Shown here in pieces: positions 35,622 to 44,444 of a stretch of 64,000 nt of DNA (the first letter of the stretch is position 1; every line of letters begins with the position of its first letter). The position numbers were made by a program, and so were the translations under genes. The stretch comes from Emergencia sp. (GTDB taxonomy: Bacteria > Bacillota > Clostridia > Peptostreptococcales > Anaerovoracaceae), in contig JALEOD010000048.1 in NCBI GenBank assembly GCA_022767345.1, positions 1 to 64,000 on the forward strand, written 5' to 3'. The notes beneath the pieces were generated by a model that was not told where the DNA came from, did not search any database, and worked only from the letters and a program-made list of their open reading frames with translations.

Positions 35622-36758
35622 ATGAGTGCAAAGGTTTATTTTACAGACATGCATGTAGGCATGGGAGACAGCCTGCTTGATAAATTTGAGCGTTTAATCA
35701 CAAAAGCAGGAATTGACCAGATTGACTTTCAGGATAAATTTGTCGCAGTGAAGCTTCACTTTGGGGAGTTCGGAAATATGGCGTTTCTGCGTCAGCAGTA
35801 TGCGAAGGTTCTCTGTGACCACATCAAGGCAAAGGGAGGAAAGCCGTTCCTGACTGACTGCAACACCCTGTACGTAGGTTACCGCAACAATGCGCTGAAC
35901 CATCTGGACGCAGCATATATGAATGGATACAATCCGCTGGCAACCGGTGTACATACTATCATTGCCGATGGACTTCGCGGAACCGATGAACGTGAAATTC
36001 CGGTAGAAGGCGGCGAGTATGTAAAAGCTGCAAAGATTGGTGCAGCAATCGCAGAAGCAGACGTCATTATTTCTTTGACCCACTTCAAAGGTCATGTGAG
36101 CGCAGGCTTTGGCGGTGCTATCAAAAACATCGGCATGGGCGCCGGCTCAAAGAAGGGCAAGATGGAAATGCACAGCAGCGGTACTCCACTGATCAAGGCC
36201 GAGGACTGTATCGGCTGCGGCATGTGCGTAAAGAATTGCGCCAACGATGGTGTGCACGTAATCGACGGAAAAGCAGTCATCGACGAAGACAAATGCCTTG
36301 GCTGCGGTTACTGTATCGCTTACTGTCCAAAGGGTGCTATCGCAACAAAGTGGGACGAAGCGAAACCGGTTATGAACAGAAAGATTGCAGAATACACAAA
36401 AGCAACCCTGGCAGGAAAGGAAGCGTTCCATATCAGTATGCTGATGAACGTATCTCCTGACTGCGATTGCGAAGGCGGAAACGATGTGCCAATCATTCCA
36501 GATGTAGGCATGTTCGCTTCTTTTGACCCGATTGCAATCGATCAGGCCTGTGTAGATGCTGCAAACAAACAGCCGGTTATTTCTGGCAGTGCAGCGGATA
36601 AGTGTGAATGTCACGGACATAGCCATGAGCACAACCACGCTCACGGTCATGACGTGTTCAAAGTAATGCATCCTGACACTGACTGGGAAGCAGGTTTGAT
36701 TCACGGTGAAAAGCTGGGAATCGGCACCAGAGAATATGAACTGATTGACGTAAAATAA
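35622..36758 (+). CDS. DUF362 domain protein with two 4Fe-4S ferredoxin clusters and a His-rich loop
   Basis: 378 aa. An N-terminal DUF362 domain (1-185) with H-F-K-G-H and N-I-G-M-G motifs; two cluster-binding motifs, C196-x2-C199-x2-C202-x3-C206 and C225-x2-C228-x2-C231-x3-C235; then a second DUF362 part. Family members are cytosolic iron-sulfur proteins of unknown redox role. Unusual is the segment C328-x-C330 followed by six His in alternation (H-G-H-S-H-E-H-N-H-A-H-G-H), which should bind Ni, Zn or a similar metal. GAGGAGG lies before the ATG. Monocistronic with its own terminator. Confidence 0.9.
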   Translation: MSAKVYFTDMHVGMGDSLLDKFERLITKAGIDQIDFQDKFVAVKLHFGEFGNMAFLRQQYAKVLCDHIKAKGGKPFLTDCNTLYVGYRNNALNHLDAAYMNGYNPLATGVHTIIADGLRGTDEREIPVEGGEYVKAAKIGAAIAEADVIISLTHFKGHVSAGFGGAIKNIGMGAGSKKGKMEMHSSGTPLIKAEDCIGCGMCVKNCANDGVHVIDGKAVIDEDKCLGCGYCIAYCPKGAIATKWDEAKPVMNRKIAEYTKATLAGKEAFHISMLMNVSPDCDCEGGNDVPIIPDVGMFASFDPIAIDQACVDAANKQPVISGSAADKCECHGHSHEHNHAHGHDVFKVMHPDTDWEAGLIHGEKLGIGTREYELIDVK

Positions 36759-36770
36759 TTTTTAAAACAG

Positions 36771-36820
36771 ACAGGCAGCGGATTTATCTGAGATAAGCAG
36801 GTGGCAGCTGCCTGTTTTTT
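36771..36820 (+). terminator. Terminator after the DUF362 gene
   Basis: ACAGGCAGC / GCTGCCTGT stem with an extra inner dyad, then TTTTTT. Confidence 0.88.
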
Positions 36821-36896
36821 CGTGCAGATAATTTTGACAATGTACAGCAGCAATGGGGAGTCATGCAGAATCGGCGATTCCGTCATGCACGCTTTT

Positions 36897-36925
36897 CTTA
36901 CATTTTCCTTACATTTCTTAAAATT
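36897..36925 (+). promoter_or_regulatory. 11-bp-period direct repeats (CTTACATTT) upstream of the ABC-FtsX operon
   Basis: CTTACATTT at 36897 and 36908, with a third degenerate copy (CTTAAAATT) at 36917. One-turn direct repeats are typical of OmpR/PhoB-family response regulator sites, and such regulators often control this transporter type. No two-component genes are in the window. Confidence 0.5.
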
Positions 36926-36995
36926 CCCCCAAAGTCGTAGACGGTGATGTGATTGCCATGATATAGTAAAAACAGAATTAAGAAAGGGGAAAGGT

Positions 36996-39266
36996 ATGTT
37001 AAGACTAGAACGAGTATCGAAATTTTACTCAAGCGGCGGACTGGTTTCCACAGGTTTCAGCAAGGTCGACCTGAAATTTGAGTTAGGCGAGTTTGTCGCA
37101 ATTACCGGTGAGAGCGGCAGCGGAAAATCTACCCTGCTCAACGTAATTTCCGGATTGGATTCTTTTGAGGAAGGCGAAATGTTCATTATGGATCAGCCGA
37201 CCAGTGGATTTTCAAAAGAGGACCTCGAGGAATACAGAAAAAAATATATCGGGAATATTTTCCAGACATTTCATTTAATCAACAGCTATACCGTTTATCA
37301 AAACGTAGAGTTGGTGCTTTTGATGAGCGGATATGATAAGCGCGAAATCCCGGAAAGAGTGCGGGAGATTATTGCTAAGGTGGGTCTTTCGGATTACGAG
37401 AGAACCAAGGCGTCTAAGCTTTCCGGCGGTCAAAAGCAGCGTGTCGCCATTGCAAGAGCTCTGGCTAAGGAAACGCCGATTATCGTGGCAGACGAACCGA
37501 CCGGAAATCTGGACAGCAAGTCGGCGGCAGAGATTGTGGAACTTTTGCACCAGCTTTCCAAAGATAAGCTGATTATCATCGTAACCCATAATTACGAGCA
37601 GGTTGCCCCTTATGTAACCAGAAAAATCACCATGCATGACGGAAAGGTGGCGGAGGACAAGCACATTGCAGTAAGCAGCGGAAACAGCAGTACCGGGGAG
37701 AAGTCTGTTGAGACAGCAAAGGCCGACGGTCTTTCTTTCGGTAGTATGAGCAGATTGGGCGTGCGGAATACTTTCAACATTCCTGCAAAATTTTTCCTGC
37801 TGCTGACGGTTTTCCTGTTCCTGTGTATGAGCGTGATCAGTCAGTACACGTCCTTTAAGAATATGGCGGATATGGACACAGGCGGATATAACTACTACTT
37901 TATGGACACTGACAGAAATAGGATTCTCTTTACCAGAGAGGACCGAAAGGCGCTGACTGATGAAGACTATGCAAAGATTAGAGAGATAGACAATGTAGGA
38001 CGAATTATCAAAAATGACCTTATGCTGGATTTGGTTGCCGATGTATCGGATGACTTTGAAAATGGAGATTTTTACATTACCTCAAAGGTAGAGGAAGCTA
38101 AAGTGATGGAGGCGCAGCTTGTAGAAGGCAGAATGCCGAAATCTTATAACGAGGCAATTCTAATCATTCCGAGAGACGGGTACGCCGAAGCGGTCATCGA
38201 TATGGTGATGAAAGCCGACAAGGTCGATGTGCGTAATCAGAATACAGGCAGCAGCATTTTGCGCAAGAAAATGAAAATCGTCGGCTATGGTTACTTGACG
38301 AAAGAACAGCAGGAGGCTTTGGACGAATCGGATATTTTCTATGAAGCTTTATACTGCGTCGGAGAGAAAACGCTGGACGACATTCGCATGACAGTGCTGG
38401 AACATCAGTGCAGCCAGGAAATTCTTTTTGCAGATAACATTTTAAGCGGTGACTCCGGTGCGGGCGTGCTGCCGCTGAAATCCAGTGATAAAGTGCCTCA
38501 GGGTGAAATTTATGTGCCTGCGGATATTGCGGCGCTCACCACGGGCTACCCAATCGGTGAGAATTTGAAACTGATTAACAAGAGCTTGTATTTTGAAAGT
38601 GAAATCGATTTCACCGTGGGCGCGGTTTACAATCAGAACAACCTGAAAGCGCTCCTTGAAATCGAGAATTTTGAAGACGTCAGCGGCAGTCTCTTTATTA
38701 ATCCAAAGGATTATAACGACTTGTTCGCCAAAGGAAATTTCCAGTCCTCCGTTCGCGTAAAAGATGACAAACTGACAGCGGAGACTGCGGCAGAAATCGA
38801 AAAAGCGGGCTACAGAACTTTCTGCGTCCATGATGGATATGTAAGTTACGCCGGTGGTTTTGGGGTGATTCTCAACACACTGTACACCGTTATGCTGGCG
38901 GCAGTGCTGATTGTGCTGTTCTTCATCACGTATTTCATTATCAAGCTGATTCTGAAGTCGAGGAACATTTACTTTTCCACCATTCGTATGCTGGGCGCAA
39001 CTAAGGAAAATTGCAGCAGCCTGCTGAAAATGGAACTCTTTGCGGTGTTCAATATCGCATATTTCATTTGCATGGGACTTTTGGCGCTTGTGAAGATGGA
39101 AGTTATAGAAGTAGCTTACCTGCAGCAGCTGGCATCTTTCCTTACTATGGGCGATTTGGTGATTCTGTATGCAGTGCTTTGCCTGATGTCAGTGCTTCTG
39201 GCAGGCAGATATGCAAGACAGCTGTTTAAAAAGACCGCAATGAATGCGTATAAAGAGGAGGTGTAA
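36996..39266 (+). CDS. ABC transporter fusion: ATP-binding domain plus FtsX-like permease (756 aa)
   Basis: The N-terminal MacB/LolD-type ATPase has Walker A GESGSGKS (38-45), L-S-G-G-Q-K-Q-R and V-A-D-E-P-T-G-N-L-D-S. It is fused to a mechanotransmission permease: one helix at about 265-285, a large extracytoplasmic domain (290-625), then three helices to the end. Such type VII ABC proteins do not pass substrate through the membrane but move proteins, lipids or antibiotics on the outside. It is three bases from the next gene, which has the same layout; the two permeases are probably a pair. GGGGAAAGG precedes the ATG. Confidence 0.9.
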   Translation: MLRLERVSKFYSSGGLVSTGFSKVDLKFELGEFVAITGESGSGKSTLLNVISGLDSFEEGEMFIMDQPTSGFSKEDLEEYRKKYIGNIFQTFHLINSYTVYQNVELVLLMSGYDKREIPERVREIIAKVGLSDYERTKASKLSGGQKQRVAIARALAKETPIIVADEPTGNLDSKSAAEIVELLHQLSKDKLIIIVTHNYEQVAPYVTRKITMHDGKVAEDKHIAVSSGNSSTGEKSVETAKADGLSFGSMSRLGVRNTFNIPAKFFLLLTVFLFLCMSVISQYTSFKNMADMDTGGYNYYFMDTDRNRILFTREDRKALTDEDYAKIREIDNVGRIIKNDLMLDLVADVSDDFENGDFYITSKVEEAKVMEAQLVEGRMPKSYNEAILIIPRDGYAEAVIDMVMKADKVDVRNQNTGSSILRKKMKIVGYGYLTKEQQEALDESDIFYEALYCVGEKTLDDIRMTVLEHQCSQEILFADNILSGDSGAGVLPLKSSDKVPQGEIYVPADIAALTTGYPIGENLKLINKSLYFESEIDFTVGAVYNQNNLKALLEIENFEDVSGSLFINPKDYNDLFAKGNFQSSVRVKDDKLTAETAAEIEKAGYRTFCVHDGYVSYAGGFGVILNTLYTVMLAAVLIVLFFITYFIIKLILKSRNIYFSTIRMLGATKENCSSLLKMELFAVFNIAYFICMGLLALVKMEVIEVAYLQQLASFLTMGDLVILYAVLCLMSVLLAGRYARQLFKKTAMNAYKEEV

Positions 39267-39269
39267 GAG

Positions 39270-41708
39270 ATGATTCGGTTAACAAATGTAAACAAATATT
39301 TTAATAAGAAGAAAAGTAACGAAATCAGAGCCATCGACTGCACTTCTATAGAACTCGCCGATAAGGGGCTTGTCACTTTCCTGGGAAATTCCGGCTGTGG
39401 AAAGACGACTCTGCTTAATGCCATCGGCGGTCTTGACAAAGTGGACAGCGGTGAGATTTATATCGGCGATGAGCGTTTGACAGGCCGTTCCGACGGAAAG
39501 AAAGACGAAATCAGGAATGCAAATATTGGATATATTTTCCAAAACTATAATCTCATCGAGGATGAGACAGTTTTTAACAACGTAGCGCTGGTTCTGCGCA
39601 TGATGGGGATTAAGGATAAGCAGGAAATTGAAGAGCGGGTTATGTACATCCTGAAACGGGTCGGCATTGACCGTTATAAAAACCGCCCGGCGAAAATGCT
39701 TTCCGGCGGGGAACGGCAGCGTGTCGGCATCGCTCGTGCCATCGTAAAAAACCCAAAAATTATCATCGCGGATGAACCGACAGGAAATCTGGACAGCAAG
39801 AATACGCTGGAAATCATGAACATTATCAAAGCTATTTCCAGGGAAAAGCTGGTGATTCTTGTCACCCACGAGAGAGAAATTGCGGAGTTTTACGCTTCCC
39901 GTATTATAGAAATTGTGGACGGAAAAATCATCGGCGACAGAGAAAATGCCCACAACAGTGAGCTGGATTACAGGCTGGAAAACAAAATCTATCTGCAGGA
40001 TATGCAGGTGCAGCAGGAGCTGGAATTAGGAAACGTAAAGTTAAAATTTTACAGTGACAAGAAAGACCAGCAGTTGGAAATCAAAGTAGTCATCAAAAAT
40101 AACAACCTCTATATTGAAACGCCTGCAGGAATCGGCGAAGGTTCGGAAGCGGTGGAACTGGTAGACGACCACTACCGCAAACTTTCTAAGGACATTTATG
40201 AGGAGTATGAATTTGATTACGCGAACATGCTGGATCAGAATTTCACGCCGAAGTACACTTCGATTTTCAATCCGGTTGCCATGGTTGCCGGCGGCTATAA
40301 GAAGATTTTCTCTTATTCTATCATCAAGAAAATTCTGCTGCTGGGTTTTATCATGGCGTCCATGTTTGCTATCTATGCGGTAAGCAATATCGCTGGTATT
40401 ACAAACATTACCGATGACAAATTTGTTCAGGTCAATCAGAATTACCTGACGGTAAACGGTGCAAGAGTGACTCCGAAAAACTTTGACAAATACCAGAACA
40501 TGGAGAGCCTTGATTATGTCCTGCCGGGAAACTCTCAGGTGAACTTCGTATTCCCGATGGACGATTATTACCAGACCAAGAATGCGCAGACTACTTTGGC
40601 AGGCTCTTTAGCGGCTTCGGATATGGTTGAGGAAGAAAAGCTGCTGGCAGGCAGAACCGCAAAGGACAGCACAGAGGTTGTCATCGACAGAATCACAGCC
40701 GACAGCTTTTTATCAAACGATATGCCTAAGATGATAGGGATTCTTTCCAAAGAACAGCTGATTGGAAGAAAGGTTACTTTGCCGCGGCTGGGCGAATTTA
40801 CCATTGTGGGAATTTGCGATCAGGGAAGCCCGTCTATTTACGCAGACAGAGAGCTTCTCATGGATATTTTGGCGGTACAGGCGGAAGTGAGCACTGAAGA
40901 CGGTTACGGCCACACTGATGAAAGCGAAGAACCTGCGACGCTGGTGTTGTCCTACGGACTTCGCGACAAAGAAACCGTAAGCCTTGCCGCGGGCGCTGCG
41001 CCGAAGAAAACCGGGGAAGTGCTGGTGAATGAAACGCACCGGTACGAATCACCGATTGGAAGCAAGCTGGATATGAAAGTAAACGGAAAGAAGCTGGTCG
41101 TTTGCGGATACTATAAAGATAAGCGCGGGGAGGATACCCTTTATGTCAGTAAAAAGACCGCAAGAAACTATCTGATGGAGGGCAAGACGGAGCTTACGCT
41201 TTCTCCAAAGGATAAGGAAGCGACCTATGAAAATCTGAAGGCGCAGAATGTCAAGGTTACCGATAATTACGCTGCCGACAAGGATTCCTATATCGATAGT
41301 ATCAGAAAGCAGATTATCGCAACGATTCTGGTATCCGGCATTATTCTGCTCATTTCACTTTTGGAGATGTACCTCATGCTGCGCTCCTCGTTCCTCTCGA
41401 GAATCAAAGAGGTTGGTGTGCTGCGTGCAATCGGTCTGAAGAAGAAAGATATTTACAAAATGTTTGTCGGCGAAATCATTGCAATGACTACGCTGACTAC
41501 TTTGCCCGGCATGGCAGTAATGGCATACATCTTGAACGGAATTGCAAAAATTCCATATATAGGCGATCAGTACCTGATGAATCCGCTGGTATTCCTTATC
41601 AGTTTCGGCCTTGTGTTTGGATTCAATCTGATGGCAGGGCTGCTGCCTGTATTTAACACCATGCACAAAGCGCCGGCGGCGATTTTGGCAAGAAATGACG
41701 TAAACTAG
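39270..41708 (+). CDS. ABC transporter fusion: ATP-binding domain plus FtsX-like permease (812 aa)
   Basis: Same layout as its neighbour: ATPase with Walker A GNSGCGKT (39-46), L-S-G-G-E-R-Q-R and A-D-E-P-T-G-N-L-D-S; a charged linker (about 225-345); one helix near 350-375; an outer domain; and three C-terminal helices (about 685-805) with the FtsX-type V-G-V-L-R-A-I-G-L segment. AGGAGG is in the end of the preceding gene. Operon partner of the 756-aa protein. The role could be peptide-antibiotic resistance or lipoprotein handling; not determinable here. A 15-bp terminator follows. Confidence 0.9.
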   Translation: MIRLTNVNKYFNKKKSNEIRAIDCTSIELADKGLVTFLGNSGCGKTTLLNAIGGLDKVDSGEIYIGDERLTGRSDGKKDEIRNANIGYIFQNYNLIEDETVFNNVALVLRMMGIKDKQEIEERVMYILKRVGIDRYKNRPAKMLSGGERQRVGIARAIVKNPKIIIADEPTGNLDSKNTLEIMNIIKAISREKLVILVTHEREIAEFYASRIIEIVDGKIIGDRENAHNSELDYRLENKIYLQDMQVQQELELGNVKLKFYSDKKDQQLEIKVVIKNNNLYIETPAGIGEGSEAVELVDDHYRKLSKDIYEEYEFDYANMLDQNFTPKYTSIFNPVAMVAGGYKKIFSYSIIKKILLLGFIMASMFAIYAVSNIAGITNITDDKFVQVNQNYLTVNGARVTPKNFDKYQNMESLDYVLPGNSQVNFVFPMDDYYQTKNAQTTLAGSLAASDMVEEEKLLAGRTAKDSTEVVIDRITADSFLSNDMPKMIGILSKEQLIGRKVTLPRLGEFTIVGICDQGSPSIYADRELLMDILAVQAEVSTEDGYGHTDESEEPATLVLSYGLRDKETVSLAAGAAPKKTGEVLVNETHRYESPIGSKLDMKVNGKKLVVCGYYKDKRGEDTLYVSKKTARNYLMEGKTELTLSPKDKEATYENLKAQNVKVTDNYAADKDSYIDSIRKQIIATILVSGIILLISLLEMYLMLRSSFLSRIKEVGVLRAIGLKKKDIYKMFVGEIIAMTTLTTLPGMAVMAYILNGIAKIPYIGDQYLMNPLVFLISFGLVFGFNLMAGLLPVFNTMHKAPAAILARNDVN

Positions 41709-41766
41709 AGAATTTGTGCGAAGATGTGAAGCGCATCTTGTTGATATTAAAATTTAGTGGAATTGA

Positions 41767-41812
41767 AAAACACGACCAAACTATTGTATTTTCAACGGTT
41801 TGGTCGTGTTTT
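41767..41812. terminator. Bidirectional terminator between the ABC operon and tRNA-Arg
   Basis: Perfect 15-bp stem AAAACACGACCAAAC / GTTTGGTCGTGTTTT with a 16-nt loop. It lies just 3' of the tRNA on the minus strand and 3' of the ABC operon on the plus strand. Confidence 0.9.
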
Positions 41813-41815
41813 GCC

Positions 41816-41890
41816 TGGTACCCCCGGCGGGAATCGAACCCACAACTATGCTTTAGGAGAGCACTGTTATATCCATTTAACTACGGAGGC
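41816..41890 (-). tRNA. tRNA-Arg (anticodon CCT)
   Basis: 75 nt including an encoded CCA (TGG at 41816-41818). Acceptor GCCTCCG pairs with CGGGGGT (two G-U wobbles). The anticodon loop is CTCCTAA, giving CCT, which reads AGG. The T loop GGGTTCGATTCCC is canonical. A -35/-10 pair lies upstream on the minus strand and a strong terminator downstream, so it is a single-gene unit. Confidence 0.95.
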
Positions 41891-41921
41891 AAATAAAACT
41901 GATAGCCAATCAGCCTCATCT

Positions 41922-41950
41922 ATCATACCACTTTTTTTGGTGAAATACAA
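41922..41950 (-). promoter_or_regulatory. Promoter of tRNA-Arg
   Basis: Minus strand TTGTAT (41950-41945), 17-bp spacer, TATGAT (41927-41922). Predicted leader about 25 nt. Confidence 0.65.
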
Positions 41951-42053
41951 TGTCTTTTCATAAAAGCAAAAGATTTGCGAGGGATTTATAGAAAATTTAC
42001 AGAAGAATTTACAAATGTTTTATTGATTTATCCCTTTATCAAAATTTAGGGGG

Positions 42054-42083
42054 TTGATAATTATTTGACAATGTAGTAGAATA
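42054..42083 (+). promoter_or_regulatory. Promoter of the CoA-transferase gene
   Basis: TTGATA (42054-42059), 18-bp spacer, TAGAAT (42078-42083). A TTGACA at 42066 is an alternative -35 but has no matching -10. The 41891-42203 gap holds only this, the Rex-like site, the hairpin below and the tRNA promoter. Confidence 0.55.
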
Positions 42084-42094
42084 AAGGAAGGATT

Positions 42095-42112
42095 TGTTAA
42101 AAACTAGACAAA
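42095..42112. promoter_or_regulatory. Candidate Rex (NADH-sensing repressor) site
   Basis: TTGTTAA-AAAC-TAGACAA matches the Rex consensus TTGTTAA-N4-TTAACAA at 12 of 14 defined bases. It covers about +5 to +22 of the predicted transcript, the same place as the site at 55910 before hbd. Confidence 0.55.
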
Positions 42113-42161
42113 CTTTTGCGGAGCTGCCCAAACAACGAACGCCTTACCGCGAAAAAGTTTT
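42111..42161 (+). other. 5' leader hairpin of the CoA-transferase mRNA
   Basis: AAACTTTTGCGG pairs with CCGCGAAAAAGTTT (one bulged A) around a 25-nt loop, 42 nt before the ATG. No T-run directly follows and no known riboswitch is recognised. Confidence 0.45.
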
Positions 42162-42203
42162 CTGGTCATTGAATTAGGACGTTTTATATAAGGGAGGAAC
42201 ATT

Positions 42204-43562
42204 ATGTATAAAGTATCTTCACTTGCGGAAGAGTATCAAAAGAAGCTGATTACTGCAGACGAAGCTGCCGCAATGGTTCAGAACAATACACGCATCCACT
42301 ACGGAACAGGCTGCGGTGTTGTCAACGATATTGACGCAGCGCTGGCAAAACGAGCAGACGAACTGAAAGGCATTGAGGTGCTCAGTACTGTAGCACTGAG
42401 AAAAGAGCCATTCAAAATTTATCAGGCCACTTCTTCCAACGAACAGGTAAGATTTGCCTCTGCCCACTTCAGCGCCTTTGACAGACAAATGAACAAGGAA
42501 GGACGCTGCTGGTACATTCCAATGCTGTTCAACGAATTGCCGTACTACTGGGTCAACAACAAAAACGACATCGACATCGCATTTTTCCAGGTTGCGCCCA
42601 TGGACAGTCACGGCAATTTCAATCTGGGACCGCAGGTTGCTGACATGTGGGGCGTTATCAAGAGCGCGAAAAAAATCATCGTAGAAGTCAACCGGAACAT
42701 GCCCATTGCGCACGGACATCAGACACAGCTGAATCTTTACGGTATCGATTATATCGTAGAGGGTTCCAATGCACCACTGGCAGAATTGGAAACTAAGCCT
42801 GCTTCTGATATTGACAGACAGATTGCTGCTCATGTGGTGGAACTGATTAACAGCCACAGTACACTGCAGCTGGGTATCGGCAGTCTTCCTAACTGTATCG
42901 GACAAATGCTGGCAGACTCCGATGTAAGAAACATCAATGCCCATACCGAAATGTTTGTGGACGCTTATGTAGATTTATTTGACGCAGGAAAATTAACCGG
43001 AAATAAACCAGTAGACAAGGGCAAGGCCCTTTATACCTTTGCAGGCGGTACAAAGAAATTGTACGATTTTATCGACAATAACCCGATTTGCTGCAGTGCT
43101 CCGGTAAACTATGTCAACAATGTCAACGTAATTTCCAGTATTGACAAATTTATCTCCGTCAACAGCTGCATTCAGGTGGACCTTTACGGACAGGTTTGCT
43201 CCGAGTCCGCAGGTCATCAGCAGATTAGCGGCACGGGCGGACAGGTAGACTTTGTTATGGGCGCGTTCCTGTCGAAGGGCGGAAAGAGTTTCATCTGCAC
43301 ACCGTCAACCAGAACACTGAAAGACGGAAGCAAAGAATCACTGATTTCCCCAATTTTGACACCGGGCGCTATCGTCACCACGCCGAGAACAGCTACCAAC
43401 TATATCGTAACTGAATACGGCGCTGCGAATTTGAAAGGAAAATCCACTTGGCAAAGAGCTGAAATGTTAATCAATATCTCTCACCCAGACTTCAGAGAAG
43501 ACCTTATCAAAGCAGCTGAAAAGAACGGTATCTGGAAAAATACAAGTAAGTGTACATTCTAA
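42204..43562 (+). CDS. Acetyl-CoA hydrolase/transferase family CoA-transferase (butyryl-CoA:acetate type)
   Basis: 452 aa. Exchanges CoA between an acyl-CoA and acetate by a glutamyl-CoA intermediate; the catalytic Glu is E249 in N-A-H-T-E-M. The CoA-binding G-T-G-G-Q-V-D-F-V and G-G-K-S-F-I-C blocks are those of butyryl-CoA:acetate and 4-hydroxybutyrate CoA-transferases, which I cannot separate by eye. AAGGGAGG precedes the ATG. Monocistronic, with a terminator. A Rex-like site shared in position with hbd argues for the butyrate-forming role, the last step that regenerates acetyl-CoA. Confidence 0.9.
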   Translation: MYKVSSLAEEYQKKLITADEAAAMVQNNTRIHYGTGCGVVNDIDAALAKRADELKGIEVLSTVALRKEPFKIYQATSSNEQVRFASAHFSAFDRQMNKEGRCWYIPMLFNELPYYWVNNKNDIDIAFFQVAPMDSHGNFNLGPQVADMWGVIKSAKKIIVEVNRNMPIAHGHQTQLNLYGIDYIVEGSNAPLAELETKPASDIDRQIAAHVVELINSHSTLQLGIGSLPNCIGQMLADSDVRNINAHTEMFVDAYVDLFDAGKLTGNKPVDKGKALYTFAGGTKKLYDFIDNNPICCSAPVNYVNNVNVISSIDKFISVNSCIQVDLYGQVCSESAGHQQISGTGGQVDFVMGAFLSKGGKSFICTPSTRTLKDGSKESLISPILTPGAIVTTPRTATNYIVTEYGAANLKGKSTWQRAEMLINISHPDFREDLIKAAEKNGIWKNTSKCTF

Positions 43563-43588
43563 TCCAAATATATCTCAACAAAAGTACG

Positions 43589-43625
43589 AAAAAGCGGGTT
43601 TGCCAAGTTGGCTGACCCGCTTTTT
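43589..43625 (+). terminator. Terminator after the CoA-transferase gene
   Basis: AAAAAGCGGGT / ACCCGCTTTTT with an inner GCCA / TGGC dyad. U-rich 3' side. Confidence 0.92.
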
Positions 43626-43648
43626 CAGGTGATACGCCTAGCAGCAAA

Positions 43649-43714
43649 AAAGAACTCTTCGCCTCTGGCTGATGATAACACTCCAAACCATACGTCCGAA
43701 ACGAAAAGTTCTTT
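43649..43714. repeat. 13-bp inverted repeat AAAGAACTCTTCG / CGAAAAGTTCTTT
   Basis: 12 of 13 bases complementary, 40 bp apart, in the gene-free 43626-44273 stretch. No T-run and no recognised element; it could be a remnant of a mobile-element end or a structured RNA. Confidence 0.4.
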
Positions 43715-43781
43715 GACTTCTTTTATAACAGTATGTCTGATTCTTGCGTAAAAATCAACCTAATACGGATATTAGATTTTT

Positions 43782-44013
43782 CGTACCTATTTCATATTTT
43801 TGCAAAAAAGGTACTAACTCGTCCAAGTCAGGTCATCCATTATGTGTAAATCCAGAAATAAACTTTCAAATAATGGAAGGCCTATAGGTAAACAAAGGCT
43901 AAATAAACAAAAAAGTAACGATAAATTTCATTTTTTCATTAAAAATCTTTCAGTTTGCACAGCGTAACCTCCGTTTTTTAGTACCTTTTTTCAAAAAAAT
44001 ACCTAAAGGTACG
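43782..44013. repeat. Two 34-bp inverted-repeat units, arm type AGTACCT
   Basis: Units at 43782-43815 (CGTACCT / AGGTACT) and 43980-44013 (AGTACCT / AGGTACG), each exactly 34 bp with a 20-bp interior, starts 198 bp apart. This is the same design as the arrays at 10748, 33710 and 55495 with a third arm sequence. A CCATTAT / ATAATGG pair between them (43837-43876) is 40 bp long and does not fit the rule. Confidence 0.6.
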
Positions 44014-44273
44014 AAAGATATGATTATGGGCTTGCCGTGGGAGAGTTGGAAGAATAGATTACGTGATACAGTGATCATCGTGTTCAGCATATTAATGTAC
44101 ACAATTTTAGCTAGAGATTAGCCCGGATGAGCAGCAGGAACAGTTTTCTTCTCCCAAAAATGTGGTATAATTGCATTAAATTTATGATGAACTCATAAGA
44201 GCGGCGCAGCTCTGTATTGAATTACAGCGAATTGGGTACAAAATAATTGAATGTCAAATGATAACGGGAGAGT

Positions 44274-44444
44274 ATGATGAAAAAGGAAGCAGATTTCCTA
44301 ACAACGTATCGGCAAGAAATTCCAGAGTTAAAACAAATCGAGAGCCCTGAATTGGCTGAGTATGGGAGAGAGGGACTTAGACTGCTGGTAAAACTAATAG
44401 AAACAAGAGAATCACAGTTTCAAGAAAGGTTTCTTTTTGGGTAA
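44274..44444 (+). CDS. Small ORF, 56 aa, unknown
   Basis: A charged, helical peptide (M-M-K-K-E-A-D-F-L) with acidic and basic residues spaced as in an amphipathic helix. GGGAG lies 4-8 bp before ATG 44274. Its 3' end overlaps the convergent XRE gene by 33 bp. Too short to assign; no membrane segment. It may be a partner of the XRE regulator or a fragment of a lost gene. Confidence 0.4.
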   Translation: MMKKEADFLTTYRQEIPELKQIESPELAEYGREGLRLLVKLIETRESQFQERFLFG

